From the IMG/VR virus record IMGVR_UViG_3300008107_000960, positions 1 through 28,001 of that record: 28,001 nucleotides of DNA; one strand, given 5' to 3'. Source of the DNA: a virus. This document shows, piece by piece, positions 18,701 to 23,774 of the stretch. The notes beneath the pieces are model-generated. The model saw only the letters and a list, made by a program, of their open reading frames with translations, searched no databases and was not told the DNA's origin. The position numbers and the translations under genes are program-made. Position 1 is the first letter of the stretch. Each line of letters begins with the position of its first letter.

Positions 18701-20811
18701 AAATTGATTTAAACGTAAGTATTGACGATATTGGAAGCTACTATTTGTCAATTCCTAATTCATCAACATTGGAAAAGAAATCAAATAGATCAAAGAGAGC
18801 AAAGGTTGTTATCAATAACAATCCATCTGTAAGTGCAGGTGATTTAATTACGGTAATATTGTTTTCATCATCTGTTAAAACATATAGTGAAGTGTTTAAT
18901 CAAGAAATTTCAATTACAGCTAATAGCACGTATCTTTTAACTAGACCACCAGGCGATATTGAACCATTGCATGTTATGGCGGCAGTGACAAGATTAACAC
19001 CTTCTAGTATAGATTGGAAAGGCAGCTGGGAAGATGGAATTGAGTACAATGTGAATGACACTGTATTATTCTCTAATAGATCTTACGTTTGTATTTTGGG
19101 TCATAAGAGTTACTATAGTTTAAATGGAGTTACATTCTCCTCTTGGGCGTTAGCAACCAACTATGTATTAGGTGATGTTGTTAATTTTGGAAATAACAGA
19201 TACATCTGTATCAGTGCTCATCTTTCTAATAACACGTCTAATACTCCTACTAATAATCTTCTTTGGTCATTACATACTGGTAACAGACCAGATGAAGACT
19301 ATTCTGGACTCTATTGGGAAGCCCTTCCTAGACAACGATTGTTGCCGCCAGAAACTGAATATTATGAAGTGACGCAAGATTCTCAAACATTTGAACTTGG
19401 TAAAAACTTCCCTTATATATCACGCTCCTTGTCAGTTTCAGATATTGAAGTATATAGAAATGGCAAAATTATGGCAACAAACAGGGACTACGAATTTGAT
19501 AATGTTACTAACTCAGTACAACTAAGTTCTGGTGTTGCGTTTGCTGGCGATGTCATTGCAATTAGCGTATTGAGAGGTGCAGAATACTTGATACGAAACG
19601 GTCAAATCATCTTTACAAACTTTGCAAATTTAGAAATTGGTCAAAAAATAGTGGTTACTACGTACACTAACCATGATGGTAACCTAATGAGAAGAGAAGT
19701 ATTTAAAGGTCAAAGACTGTTAAATGAATACAAAGTTAGCAGAAGAATTTTAAGTATAAACAATGTTTGGGTTGATTTGAATGGTCGTCCACTAATACCA
19801 AACGTGGATTATGACATTAAAGACAATTATTATGTTAAACTTTCTGACAAGTTTGATATTCTTGATTCTGATAGAATAGTTGTTACTAGTATCAGTGATG
19901 TTACTTCTGTTGATCCTATAGCTTATCGCTTGTTTAAAGATATGACTAATACTGTTCAATTTAAGAGAATTTCAAAGAAAAGTACTACTTCGTTGACTAG
20001 CCCATTGTTGATTACTGATAGGGAAATTCACGTTCAAGATGCTTCTATTTTTGGAGTTTTAGAAACTAACAGCACTAGATCAGGCGTTATTTTTATTGGT
20101 GGGGAACGAATTGAATTTAAGTCTGTAAATGGGAATGTCTTATCTAGTTTAACTAGGGGCACTAGTGGAACTGGATCAGCGGACGTTTACCCAGCAGGTA
20201 GTAAAGTTTTTAATGTTTCTCAAAGCGAAACTGTTCCTTATAAAGAAGGGTCTGTTATTCAAACAGTCGCTACTCCTTCTAACTATCGATATAATGAGCA
20301 ATTAGATCAATATGAAAGATATAGTAACGGATTTTGGGTCTCACTTGCAGATGGTGAATTAGGTGCGTATACTCTAATTGACGATTTTAATTTTACTGAT
20401 CAGATTCCTTACGAGGATCAAATTACAGTTTACATGGCAGGTAGAGTATTATTAAAGCCAGCTAAGTCTAATAATCCGTTAATTAAACATGACTTCTCCA
20501 TAACACTTGATTCTAATGAGACCAACAGTCAAGGACAAACAGGGGATATTGAGATAGATCCAGACTTCACTGTGTCTAAAGTAAATGGAAATTACATTTT
20601 ACAAATTAACATTAATTCCCTAATGAGGGATGAAGCAAACAATATAATTCCAGATTTGCAAATTCGTGTGGTGCAAAAAACTGGAAAAATTTGGTACACA
20701 CTTGATGGAGATCAAACATTACAGCAAGATAATACTGTTCAAGCCAAGTTCTTACAAGAATTCCCTGCGGAACTTCCAGACAGAAACTATTATGCGACAA
20801 ATGTTGATTAA
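6790..20811 (+). CDS. Giant modular virion protein (4,673 residues), probable peripheral baseplate component in the gp7-gp10 position
   Basis: One uninterrupted 14-kb reading frame follows gp6, where T4 has genes 7 to 10. The N-terminal region (LDLLPVIFRTDANNRFLSGT, 6-25; WNPHIDLDKFINYRNYVWI, 120-138) and a mid segment (SSWRRSHLYPFAIQVAMAL) resemble the giant structural proteins of cyanophages. Modules in order: degenerate cupredoxin-like domain (about 178-260); a DGVQLQNGNRVIF fibre module (about 452); 'VNG' modules near 680 and 912; W...Y chitin-binding-like modules at about 1414-1446 and 1672-1708; a seven-repeat FG-GAP-like propeller (about 2085-2682); two GxGY repeats (about 3010-3063 and 3358-3418); seven further VNG modules (3502-4551); two more W...Y modules (4080-4159); and an RGTxGT module (about 4398-4477). 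There is no signal peptide, membrane segment or enzymatic motif. The start has a weak TGGA six bases upstream. The C-terminal half looks like host-facing fibre material. Assignment to gp7 is by position, not by recognised homology. Confidence 0.92.
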   Translation: MSKRKSLDLLPVIFRTDANNRFLSGTIDQLIQQPKLKKIDGFIGERAVTNFNPETDLYINSNLEKSFRTDYEVEPGIVTRNAITDNVEFAKSYEDILNSLKFYGSDVSNQDRLFKQQSYTWNPHIDLDKFINYRNYVWIPEGPPTILVIGDEKVTNTTVKVGIVSDENSEYWNFSSDSVAVNPTITLYRGMTYVFDVDTVDNPFYIKTKRTSGSLDLVENVLNNGSNNGNVVFEVTDDIPATLFYVSGKDSTTFGKFLIRNKTENTALNVEEDILGKKNYEVVGKFKLSNGMKIRFSNVVMPESYREKTYIVEGVGESITLVDYESLVTIEGYSSEVESSFDETSFDDLPFDQVSNYPLTPDYILINRSSKDKNPWSRYNRWFHIDVVTLSSEINGVEPNYGTRASRPIIEFQPNIRLYNFSSQSKRYVDFLDTRVTDAYSSVEGSVGFFVDGVQLQNGNRVIFTAEKDASIRNKIFEVKFLDIDGNKKLHLEQVIDSDPLENQGLLVLSGNENGGTTWLYKNDEWVPAQRKTTLNQSPLFDLFDNTGKSFSDSSYTNNNFSGTKLFGYQIGTGVNDSVLGFPLKYANVSNVGGYLFENFIETGSSSYFDADGNLITVDFKDGFIKVDDSRYENFWTLTNAPSIQEIIDQQVAMGGEEYLEFNSINVNTPKTAIRVFKNGTLLPQTDYTVSADVTFDSYFINFNVPLIKNDVITIRSLPVFDKGIEGKYESPINLINNPLNEVPFTVSYAEINDHVNSILLNASKAIGATVNKDNLRDLPNLYSYGRRFVQHQGLVAMAGAMLCDKQINFISSIRWAALEYQRYKTLILQKFVDLPSYNSIPSALDDIITDISKDKNNKSTFYYSDMVPYGLNKRDYEYTVRDVNIISYAYGSKIYDSKELNNNAILVYLNNELLIKDKDYHFDTIEPLVTFDKTLNLNDKVLIKFYNNIYGSCMPFSPTKLGLYPAFIPEIYKDETYLEPTDVIQGHDGSITVCFGDDRDLLLLELETRIYNNLNSFYDNRIFDVIDVVPGIFRSNKEELVRVNKTIEEEFLRWTGLYNIDYETNENEIYGGNFSYNFVNSVGELNPESVLNGSWRKIYRYYFDTDRPHSHPWEMLGFSIKPDWWDTTYGPAPYSAGNDVLWKDLEDGYIRDGNRKGYDSRYKRIGLSNILPVDSYGNLKDPFDVNVVKYFDFSQRYQQWKFGDMGPAESSWRRSHLYPFAIQVAMALNLPAKYLTLCFDTSRNTFNNANQTIYKDTNQRISPKDLKIYSDFNKGFVFATGYSPYIVEYLRLKNTSPSTTLKNYINNIKSNLMYKLGGFASKDKFNVALETVTSYKTVDKVFVPQENYQLFLSTGNPIKTLSMSGIIVERGTTGFVIKGYDNVNPYFKINKAITAPNDPVITVGGTTESFIYWAPNANITGGSIVSVGQKYYRAVSTHLTKESFDPALYYPLPYLPTIGGIDATVPSNFEDTITLIPYGTILKSSQEVFNFILGYGSYLESEGFIFDKILSELEVVADWKLAGKEFLFWSVQNWANNSVISLAPFADTVKFYSEKSVVEDINDLFYDYSLLKSDGSAIDKNRINIVREDNTFLIDTSKISNDGIYFVKINLVQKEHIVVFDNFTIFNDLIYQPYSGYRQNRFKVSGYITDNWTGDFYIPGFVYDSAKIEDWQVNVDYNIGDVVKFQTRYYQANTKLLPAETFNYENWAELGKAPVAQLLPNFEYKITQFEDFYSLESENFDDSQKKYAQKLIGYVPRNYLNSLIVDETSQYKFYQGFIKEKGTVAPLEKFSVASNQALGSHLSVQEEWAIRLGTFGGENTYKEIEFSLDQNKFNQDPQLFEFVYGENVITSPRSYPVDQSSLLIKPIDFNGAPWPTLDVNKKNGTSYLQYQKLPTAGYPRIDDVTFTALYENNILSLGASGSLQEGDTVWVAMDKKGDWSVKRYTKSSSKIINYQVDNANNLIQFITDVAHNLKLRDFISIARMPDPLNGVYEVIGIDTPNTFVVSTTFNDIPDSESILDGSLYYFLKTRFTNLDELANIPGIARWKNCEFVWIDDDGTGNWSVLEKENSSIPTPLRPYKEEAKQYFGQSVAIAPVTNIFVVSATNVEGGRIYVYRREVLGSTDVQLDQSYLVEENVSDVLSVQTLKDGVVVEAMPRNHGASIGIWENESLSLRYIVTGAPNASGVKWISSGVTFENEPIKKPVDFSYQSSGIFDEGLIKIVKYDDLGAEFVTDIILASPSAERASNFGHKVKIVGNTNPFIMVSAPGQDSKTGSTFIYYLDSNKDWQVVLLNNQPFDFRSRITQISQGSEFGWDIASSSDGNIVAISAPSYLKDRTQAHIGAVFVFQKDAVNYTYILKQSIYADDFIEPGDLLLKGVSKSYSTVEITLVFDATEYTLTRNRGNFIQDGFRTGQTVQVTGSRFNNFEFVIDGISTTTLTFKANELMANENVTTPITIIGLGTARKDRFGDKISMTSDGSLLLISSDHSSQNKLDAGMVYALNKNTSGQYVLNQKISSPSAEPGELFGNNIEVSPDGKILLVTAAGGDQASNMYFDSYIERIINAQELYGSEYVLNPKSALRPLRTTFDSGSTRFVDKAQDSGLVYLYQKLGNYFVFGESLVSGDASDADGYGTGLATNGKYCLVGAPRYEYRVEGQDEINPNITSVVTYSDAGTVVFFDNSPKDDGNKTTWTAEHVGELWLDTSTLRYVWYEQGSAEFRINNWGKLFPGATVDVYEWVKSDYRPSEWATLADTEDGLAQGISGQPKNPDNTVVSINQYFDPIINDFVNVYYFWVRNKITIPDLNFRSISSFECSRIIEDPKTQGIKYASFLSPSSIALANTKKDLDAKKINIDIYYRDSDVEINRHSHWQLINENNKYAVLDPMIELKLFDSLVGQDELGNSVPDPRLSPKMRYGILNNPRQSWFVNREKALKTLLVFVNNILLKNDVVGKVNLDNLDDYDAVPLESYGYYDEIVESKADLSSIGTAGKIAGELEAEIINGRLVNVNIVDSGVGYKIAPTVEIIGDGTGARIQTAIDLSGKIVSVKILSQGINYTSAPKLLVRSYSVLVTLDEEINKWAIYQSINNIFERKISQIYDVRNYWSFVDWVSDDYSVEIPPKFVIEFTSDLATSNFSIDDTVKIRNTGDGRSIVLRKVELGKGNYLSDYDLIYRERGTIQFSEKLYNKAVSGLGFDSFVGFDQNSFDESNATEIRKILVSVKNDIFVGDLAQYWNKFIFVAIKYVLSEQLFVDWVYKTSFITPIIDAGLLDQKEIYRFNDFAYVEEFVNEIKPYRSKFREITTNHQVKETINVGVTDFDLPSYIDINGNITIPSTSVIENVYPFKYWNDNKGFSVKQINIANPGNGYRLPPQVVINPAQGDSGRGATAIARISNGKLSEIVVTNPGTGYLLTPNVVIVGGGNYDTNFVQAKASAELFNDYIRTSEIKLRFDRTSDKGLFTGQFYSRNFTTDGITLNYVLTYPVDDFDDNYPAMQDKETIKVLINEVEVGEDAYRVTFRTDLSTIITFNVALPANQNLRIQYIKNFLYTKDIFEQTTESYKDTFQLTFPPELDNQKIVITSINGITNVGYTVPYSDYLIQLVQSEVSHNKFIGYIKFKNVPTIGSIITVQYAKNINIQNAVDRIITSYQPTVGMPGKDITQLMKGVEFGGVQVQGLNFSVSSGWDGLPWFTQGWDTFVNDYKDLLVISDGVTTTYDLGYVPLQGVQINFYFNGVRVDDEYFGTSEQKNNDALFKTIISNGTTSRITLPVIPANGVKIEIRQSLSDGVTLPTDDFVLDTSLSGGDFTTIRDALETRFRTATGLRPDDISVDGGQFLSIEHSPSTEELVKGEIFDTLSMTVFNSPSSGSNLVRTYQYLYDGTNPTYEITGSVDSNQSIDVYVNNFLLDRSTDFTVSSLGNGNSLVTLTTTDYGISTANLVDKISVTIQNMSIGGSNILNRVNYIVTSSDSTANLIEIDLNVSIDDIGSYYLSIPNSSTLEKKSNRSKRAKVVINNNPSVSAGDLITVILFSSSVKTYSEVFNQEISITANSTYLLTRPPGDIEPLHVMAAVTRLTPSSIDWKGSWEDGIEYNVNDTVLFSNRSYVCILGHKSYYSLNGVTFSSWALATNYVLGDVVNFGNNRYICISAHLSNNTSNTPTNNLLWSLHTGNRPDEDYSGLYWEALPRQRLLPPETEYYEVTQDSQTFELGKNFPYISRSLSVSDIEVYRNGKIMATNRDYEFDNVTNSVQLSSGVAFAGDVIAISVLRGAEYLIRNGQIIFTNFANLEIGQKIVVTTYTNHDGNLMRREVFKGQRLLNEYKVSRRILSINNVWVDLNGRPLIPNVDYDIKDNYYVKLSDKFDILDSDRIVVTSISDVTSVDPIAYRLFKDMTNTVQFKRISKKSTTSLTSPLLITDREIHVQDASIFGVLETNSTRSGVIFIGGERIEFKSVNGNVLSSLTRGTSGTGSADVYPAGSKVFNVSQSETVPYKEGSVIQTVATPSNYRYNEQLDQYERYSNGFWVSLADGELGAYTLIDDFNFTDQIPYEDQITVYMAGRVLLKPAKSNNPLIKHDFSITLDSNETNSQGQTGDIEIDPDFTVSKVNGNYILQININSLMRDEANNIIPDLQIRVVQKTGKIWYTLDGDQTLQQDNTVQAKFLQEFPAELPDRNYYATNVD
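7321..7569 (+). other. Cupredoxin-like module in the giant protein, metal ligands apparently lost
   Basis: Residues about 178-260 read NPTITLYRGMTYVFDVD, then NPFYIKT, and later VVFEVTDDIPATLFYVSG. This follows the plan seen in marine phage and bacterial proteins: 'P.l.L.rG.tY.F.v..ghPF.i.t' and then 'v.f.vp.d.P..lyY.c..h..M'. In the metal-binding version a His precedes PF and a Cys/His/Met cluster follows the second motif. Here the His position is Asn (202) and the cluster is replaced by VSGKDSTTF, so it would be a structural sandwich rather than a copper site. Confidence 0.45.
11029..11127 (+). other. Chitin-binding-like W...Y module 1 (giant protein)
   Basis: Residues 1414-1446 contain W1414, a Gly-rich turn, SVGQKYYRAVSTHLTKESFDP and a following Tyr/Pro stretch. 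The pattern resembles the CBM5/12-type carbohydrate-binding fold 'W....Y..GD.V...G..Y.c...H.s'. The first strand is poorly conserved, so it is the weakest of the four copies. Confidence 0.35.
11803..11913 (+). other. Chitin-binding-like W...Y module 2 (giant protein)
   Basis: Residues 1672-1708 read WQVNVDYNIGDVVKFQTRYY, then a loop and NYENWAELG. This fits the CBM5/12-like plan: first Trp, Tyr before GDVV, the YY pair, and the closing Trp 36 residues on. Such modules can bind polysaccharide or act as small adaptors in tail fibres. No ligand can be predicted. Confidence 0.5.
13042..14835 (+). other. Seven-repeat FG-GAP-like beta-propeller within the giant protein
   Basis: Seven FG-type repeats occur at residues 2088 (YFGQSVAIAP), 2160 (HGASIGIW), 2249 (NFGHKVKIV), 2313 (EFGWDIASSSDG), 2469 (RFGDKISMTSDG), 2527 (LFGNNIEVSPDG) and 2632 (GYGTGLATNG). 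Each is followed by a hydrophobic strand ending in a small-residue motif such as VSAP, VTGAP, ISAP or VGAP, and several by a 'G.vyvf' strand (GGRIYVYRRE, GAVFVFQKD, AGMVYALNK). This is the FG-GAP_2-like propeller pattern, and seven copies match one closed seven-bladed propeller. An inserted beta segment of about 90 residues lies between repeats 4 and 5. The full Ca-binding DxDxDG loop of integrin-type repeats is shortened to SxDG here. Confidence 0.7.
15817..15978 (+). repeat. GxGY repeat 1 in the giant protein
   Basis: Residues about 3010-3063 hold VDSGVGYKIAPTVEIIGDG followed by a short strand, KIVSVKILSQGINYTSAP. The plan 'v...G.GY...P.V.i.G.G.GA.a...i..G.v..v.i...G..Y...P' is common in phage tail proteins. 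Its function is unknown; it probably forms a repetitive beta structure. Confidence 0.55.
16861..17043 (+). repeat. GxGY repeat 2 in the giant protein
   Basis: Residues about 3358-3418 repeat the plan of the first copy: ANPGNGYRLPPQVVINPA, then GRGATAIARISNGKLSEIVV and NPGTGYLLTPNVVIVGGG. It lies about 350 residues after copy 1 and is the better conserved of the two. Confidence 0.6.
19027..19266 (+). other. Tandem chitin-binding-like W...Y modules 3 and 4 (giant protein)
   Basis: Residues 4080-4119 (WEDGIEYNVNDTVLFSNRSY, then VCILGHKS) and 4119-4159 (WALATNYVLGDVVNFGNNRY, then ICISAHLS and a closing LLW) form two adjacent copies of the CBM5/12-like plan 'W....Y..gd.V...n..Y.c...H.s....P....W'. 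The second Trp of the first copy is the first Trp of the second. They are the clearest carbohydrate-binding-like elements in the window. Confidence 0.6.
19981..20220 (+). other. RGTxGT module near the giant protein's C-terminus
   Basis: Residues about 4398-4477 read TTSLTSPLLITDREIHV, then GVIFIGGERIEF, then LTRGTSGTGSADVYPAGSKV (R4456). The order 'it....d.ei.V.d...f...G...i.gEri.y......L....RGT.GT...h..Gs.V' is a module found near the ends of many tail proteins. Its role is not known to me. Confidence 0.5.
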
Positions 20812-20831
20812 CTGCTTTGATAAAGATGCTG

Positions 20832-20839
20832 GATAAATA
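20832..20839 (+). promoter_or_regulatory. T4-type late promoter-like box after the giant gene
   Basis: GATAAATA lies in the 33-base gap after the giant gene and differs by one base from TATAAATA. The predicted transcript start, about six bases downstream, falls near 20845. It would therefore lie before the AAGG/ATG pair at 20854-20866 and would make ATG 20845 leaderless. It would give the fibre genes their own late transcript. Confidence 0.5.
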
Positions 20840-20853
20840 TTACTATGGATAAT

Positions 20854-20857
20854 AAGG
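20854..20857 (+). promoter_or_regulatory. Shine-Dalgarno site that selects ATG 20866
   Basis: AAGG at 20854-20857 lies eight bases before ATG 20866. The alternative in-frame ATG 20845 has no comparable site; the nearest GGA is 11 bases away, inside the promoter-like box. Confidence 0.5.
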
Positions 20858-20865
20858 TTGATGAA

Positions 20866-21516
20866 ATGAACGAAAAAACGTCAGAAAATACGCAAAAATC
20901 GGGCGTAAATGAACAAGCGGGCTTTCATATTGAGGGTCATATTAAAATATTTGACCCTGAAACTAAGGAAGTTTATATAGATAAAAGGAACGCTATTCAT
21001 TATGAAAATATGAGCGTGGCCCTTGCTGCCGCACTAGCCAATCAAGGATATGGTATCATTGAGGGTATGAGTTTTGGAAATGGCGGTAGTACCGTTGATC
21101 CTAATGGAATTATAACTTATTTGACTCCTAACAATGTTGGAGTTAACTCAGGGCTTTATAATCAAACTTATTATAAAATTATTGACCCAAAAAATACATC
21201 AAATATAGATCCAACAAGAAATTTTACTGAAATACGTCACGTAAGAGGCACGGTTTATACTGACATTTTTTGTAGTGTTTTATTAGATTATGGTGAGCCA
21301 AGCGGTCAAGCTGCCTATGATAATGCACAAAATATGAACAGCGAGTTTGTTTTTGACGAAATTGGTCTAAGAGCAAGTAGTCAAGATTTGGTAGAAGGAA
21401 ATGGAAGATTGTTAACTCACGTTATTTTCCACCCAGTCCAAAAGGCCCTGAATAGATTGATTCAAATAGATTATACTGTTCGTATTCAAACTTTGACTAC
21501 ATTTAGTGAGACCTAA
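20866..21516 (+). CDS. Conserved virion protein of T4-like marine phages, role unknown
   Basis: The protein has 216 residues from ATG 20866 (223 if started at ATG 20845). I chose the downstream start because it has AAGG at the right distance and lies just after a late-promoter-like box. The sequence (GHIKIFDPETKEVYIDKRNA, then IHYENMSVALAAALANQG and MSFGNGGSTVDPNGIITYL) matches, from memory, a short structural protein found between the giant protein and the tail-fibre genes of cyanophages. Other conserved pieces are LDYGEPSGQAAYDN, VFDEIGLRA and LLTHVIFHPVQKALNRLI. The fold looks all-beta apart from the helix MSVALAAALANQG. A baseplate or fibre-attachment role is plausible from position; I cannot equate it with a numbered T4 protein. 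The first 20 residues are charged and probably disordered. Confidence 0.85.
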   Translation: MNEKTSENTQKSGVNEQAGFHIEGHIKIFDPETKEVYIDKRNAIHYENMSVALAAALANQGYGIIEGMSFGNGGSTVDPNGIITYLTPNNVGVNSGLYNQTYYKIIDPKNTSNIDPTRNFTEIRHVRGTVYTDIFCSVLLDYGEPSGQAAYDNAQNMNSEFVFDEIGLRASSQDLVEGNGRLLTHVIFHPVQKALNRLIQIDYTVRIQTLTTFSET

Positions 21517-21518
21517 AG

Positions 21519-23765
21519 ATGCCTTATACCATACCTTTTAGCGACCCTAGTAAATCGTCTAGTCCGATCACAGTTAACGATAATACTGAAAATATAACCA
21601 GTACAAGTTTGTCGTTGGTTGGAAGAAACTATTCCAACTATGGTGTAGCATTTGCTAAGAATTTTGTACATCTATTAGAAAATTTTGCGAGTCCTTCATC
21701 CCCAGGAAATAGTATTGAAGGACAGCTTTGGTACAACAATATTACAAAAAGGTTGTACATAAATGACTCCACTGGCGGTACAAGTAACTGGAGGCCTGCA
21801 GGAGGAACACACGTTGCACCAAGTACCAACATTCCTCAAAATCCTTTATTGGGCGATTTATGGGTTGATACATTAACACAGCAGTTAAGTTTATATAACG
21901 GAAGCAACTGGGTATTAGTAGGACCAACTGCACTTTCAGGAAAAAAGACTGGATCTTATGTTGAACAACTTGAAGATTCATCTGGAGTTAAGCATTTAGT
22001 TTCAATTGAATACGCTAATGACGAAGCTATAAAAATTGTATCAACAGAATCTTTCCAACCACAACGAGTTATTGACGGGTTTACTATATTAAATCCAGGT
22101 ATCAACGTATCATCTAAAAAGTTTATTGGTCCAGCAGATACAAATATTGCAAATACAGTTTCTAAAATTTACGGAATTGTCACTATTGCTGAATCATTAA
22201 ATGTAACTAGTCCGTCAGTGGCCACAGTTAGCGCAAATAATTTTGCTAGAAGAGATAGTGCAAATCAATTTTATGGTCAACAGAGTATTCTTAATGATGC
22301 AGGATTGAATATAGGATCAACCAGTGGTTTTAGCTTGTCTGTCCTACAAGGGACATCTGTAATTAAAAATACTTCAGATGGTGGATCAATTGACTTTATC
22401 ATTTCTAATCAAGGGTCACAGAATATTGTGATGAAACTTGACGGTAGAAATCAAAGAGTTGGTATTAATCATCCAACACCTCAAGTTGAATTAGACGTTA
22501 ATGGTGATGCGTTCATTAGTGGTCATTTAACAATGACCGGAACAATTGACTCCTCAAGTCCTACATCAGGATCTTTCCAAAGTAGGGGCGGTGCAGGAAT
22601 AGCAAAAAATTTATATGTTGGTAAAAATATTGTATCAAAAGGAAGTCTTCAAATTGGAGAAGTAAACGACTCCAATGTTCCAGTTGCAGGATCAGCAATT
22701 ATACCAAATGCTTCTTCTACTTATGATATTGGCACTTCGTCAAGTAAATTTAGAACAGTGTATGCTGATAATTTTAGTGGAAACTTTACAGGTAACTTCC
22801 AAGGTCAATTTGATGGACAAGTTCAAGGTTCAGCGGCTAGACTTACTAATTCTACTAACTTTACACTAACTGGTGATGTTAATACAATTTCTGCTAAATC
22901 TTTTAATGGAACACAAGTTTCTTTAGAGTTGACAAACGTTCTTTCAGATAGTTCAATCACTGGTAAAACTGAAGTTGTTGATAGTAGAATTGATGATACT
23001 TTATTAATTTATAGATCTAATTTAGGTTTAAGAAAAGTTACTAGAACAAATTTCTTATTAGGGGAAGCGTTTGTTCCAATTGGATCAATTTTTCCATTTG
23101 CTGGTACACAAATTCCATTAGGATATCTTCTATGTGATGGCGCTTTGGTATCTCGTGTTGAATATCCGACACTATATCAGGCTATTGGATCTACTTATGG
23201 TGCTAGTGCAGGTGGTGAATATTTTAGATTGCCAGACTTAAGAGGTCGATTCCCATTAGGCAACGCTGCCATGGCAAATTCTTTATCAAACGTAATTGTT
23301 AATAAAGCTGTTACATTACCAAATGCAACACCATCTACTACAGTAAATCTTTCAAATACTGAAAACATTTACATTGGTATGGTTGTTACTGGTTCAGGAA
23401 ACGTGCCGTCAAACACAGTTGTTATTGATACTACAGCAGAAACAGTGACATTGAATAATGCAGTTACTATTGCTTCTGGATCAGTTCTAACGTTTACTAT
23501 TCGAGTTTTAAGAGATACGATCCCTGTTAACTCTTCTGATAGAGTTAGTAGTGTTACAGGCGACAATTCAGCTAGCGAAATAGGCGGCTCTGGTGGTTTG
23601 AGCAAGAGAGCTCTTAATACACAAACTAGCGGTACTGCTCCAATTTATACAAGTGCAGGTTCTGCTCAAAATTTCAATACCACTTTTGACATTGGATTGA
23701 CTAATCCTTATCTAACTATTAATTATATAATTAGAGTGGGAGTAGGTGCTACACAACTAGGTTAA
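21519..23765 (+). CDS. Tail fibre protein with tail-collar domain (fibre paralogue 1)
   Basis: The protein has 748 residues. Residues 1-140 are the N-terminal module shared with the next two genes: STSLSLVGRNYSNYG, FVHLLENFASPSSPG, then two lectin-like repeats, GQLWYNN...NWRPAG (69-95) and GDLWVDT...NWVLVG (112-135). This end probably attaches to the baseplate. The middle (about 140-510) is a beta shaft with TYDIGTSSSKFRTVYADNF and short G-N-F-T-G repeats. Residues about 517-585 form a phage tail-collar domain (FVPIGSIFPFAG, PLGYLLCDGA, FRLPDLRGRFPLGN), as in T4 gp12-type short fibres. The collar is followed by an inserted module of about 65 residues (MVVTGSGNVPSNTVV...VTLNNAVT) before the typical end NPYLTINYIIRVG. 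The start lies two bases after the previous stop and has only a weak ribosome site. It is probably a receptor-binding fibre; the receptor is unknown. Confidence 0.9.
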   Translation: MPYTIPFSDPSKSSSPITVNDNTENITSTSLSLVGRNYSNYGVAFAKNFVHLLENFASPSSPGNSIEGQLWYNNITKRLYINDSTGGTSNWRPAGGTHVAPSTNIPQNPLLGDLWVDTLTQQLSLYNGSNWVLVGPTALSGKKTGSYVEQLEDSSGVKHLVSIEYANDEAIKIVSTESFQPQRVIDGFTILNPGINVSSKKFIGPADTNIANTVSKIYGIVTIAESLNVTSPSVATVSANNFARRDSANQFYGQQSILNDAGLNIGSTSGFSLSVLQGTSVIKNTSDGGSIDFIISNQGSQNIVMKLDGRNQRVGINHPTPQVELDVNGDAFISGHLTMTGTIDSSSPTSGSFQSRGGAGIAKNLYVGKNIVSKGSLQIGEVNDSNVPVAGSAIIPNASSTYDIGTSSSKFRTVYADNFSGNFTGNFQGQFDGQVQGSAARLTNSTNFTLTGDVNTISAKSFNGTQVSLELTNVLSDSSITGKTEVVDSRIDDTLLIYRSNLGLRKVTRTNFLLGEAFVPIGSIFPFAGTQIPLGYLLCDGALVSRVEYPTLYQAIGSTYGASAGGEYFRLPDLRGRFPLGNAAMANSLSNVIVNKAVTLPNATPSTTVNLSNTENIYIGMVVTGSGNVPSNTVVIDTTAETVTLNNAVTIASGSVLTFTIRVLRDTIPVNSSDRVSSVTGDNSASEIGGSGGLSKRALNTQTSGTAPIYTSAGSAQNFNTTFDIGLTNPYLTINYIIRVGVGATQLG

Positions 23766-23774
23766 GGATAAAGA

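Larger units (their letters stand above)
17182..20463 (+). repeat. Array of seven 'VNG' fibre modules in the C-terminal third of the giant protein
   Basis: A recurrent beta module has a strand, an Asn-Gly turn and another strand followed by Tyr: 'i.VyvNG..l....Y.......v.f...p..gd.i.v.y'. Turns are at residues 3502 (VLINEVEV), 3580 (SINGITNVGY), 3729 (FYFNGVRVDDEYF), 3898 (VYVNNFLLDRSTDF), 4224 (VYRNGKIMATNRDY), 4331 (VDLNGRPLIPNVDY) and 4550 (VYMAGRVLL). Two earlier copies lie at 679 (VFKNGTLLPQTDY) and 911 (VYLNNELLIKDKDY). This module is widespread in phage tail fibres; here it alternates with other modules. Confidence 0.6.

Noticed and set aside
19172-19372. Small + strand reading frame inside the giant gene
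   Set aside because: It lies wholly within the giant protein's frame over a clear W...Y module and has a leucine/isoleucine-rich shadow composition.
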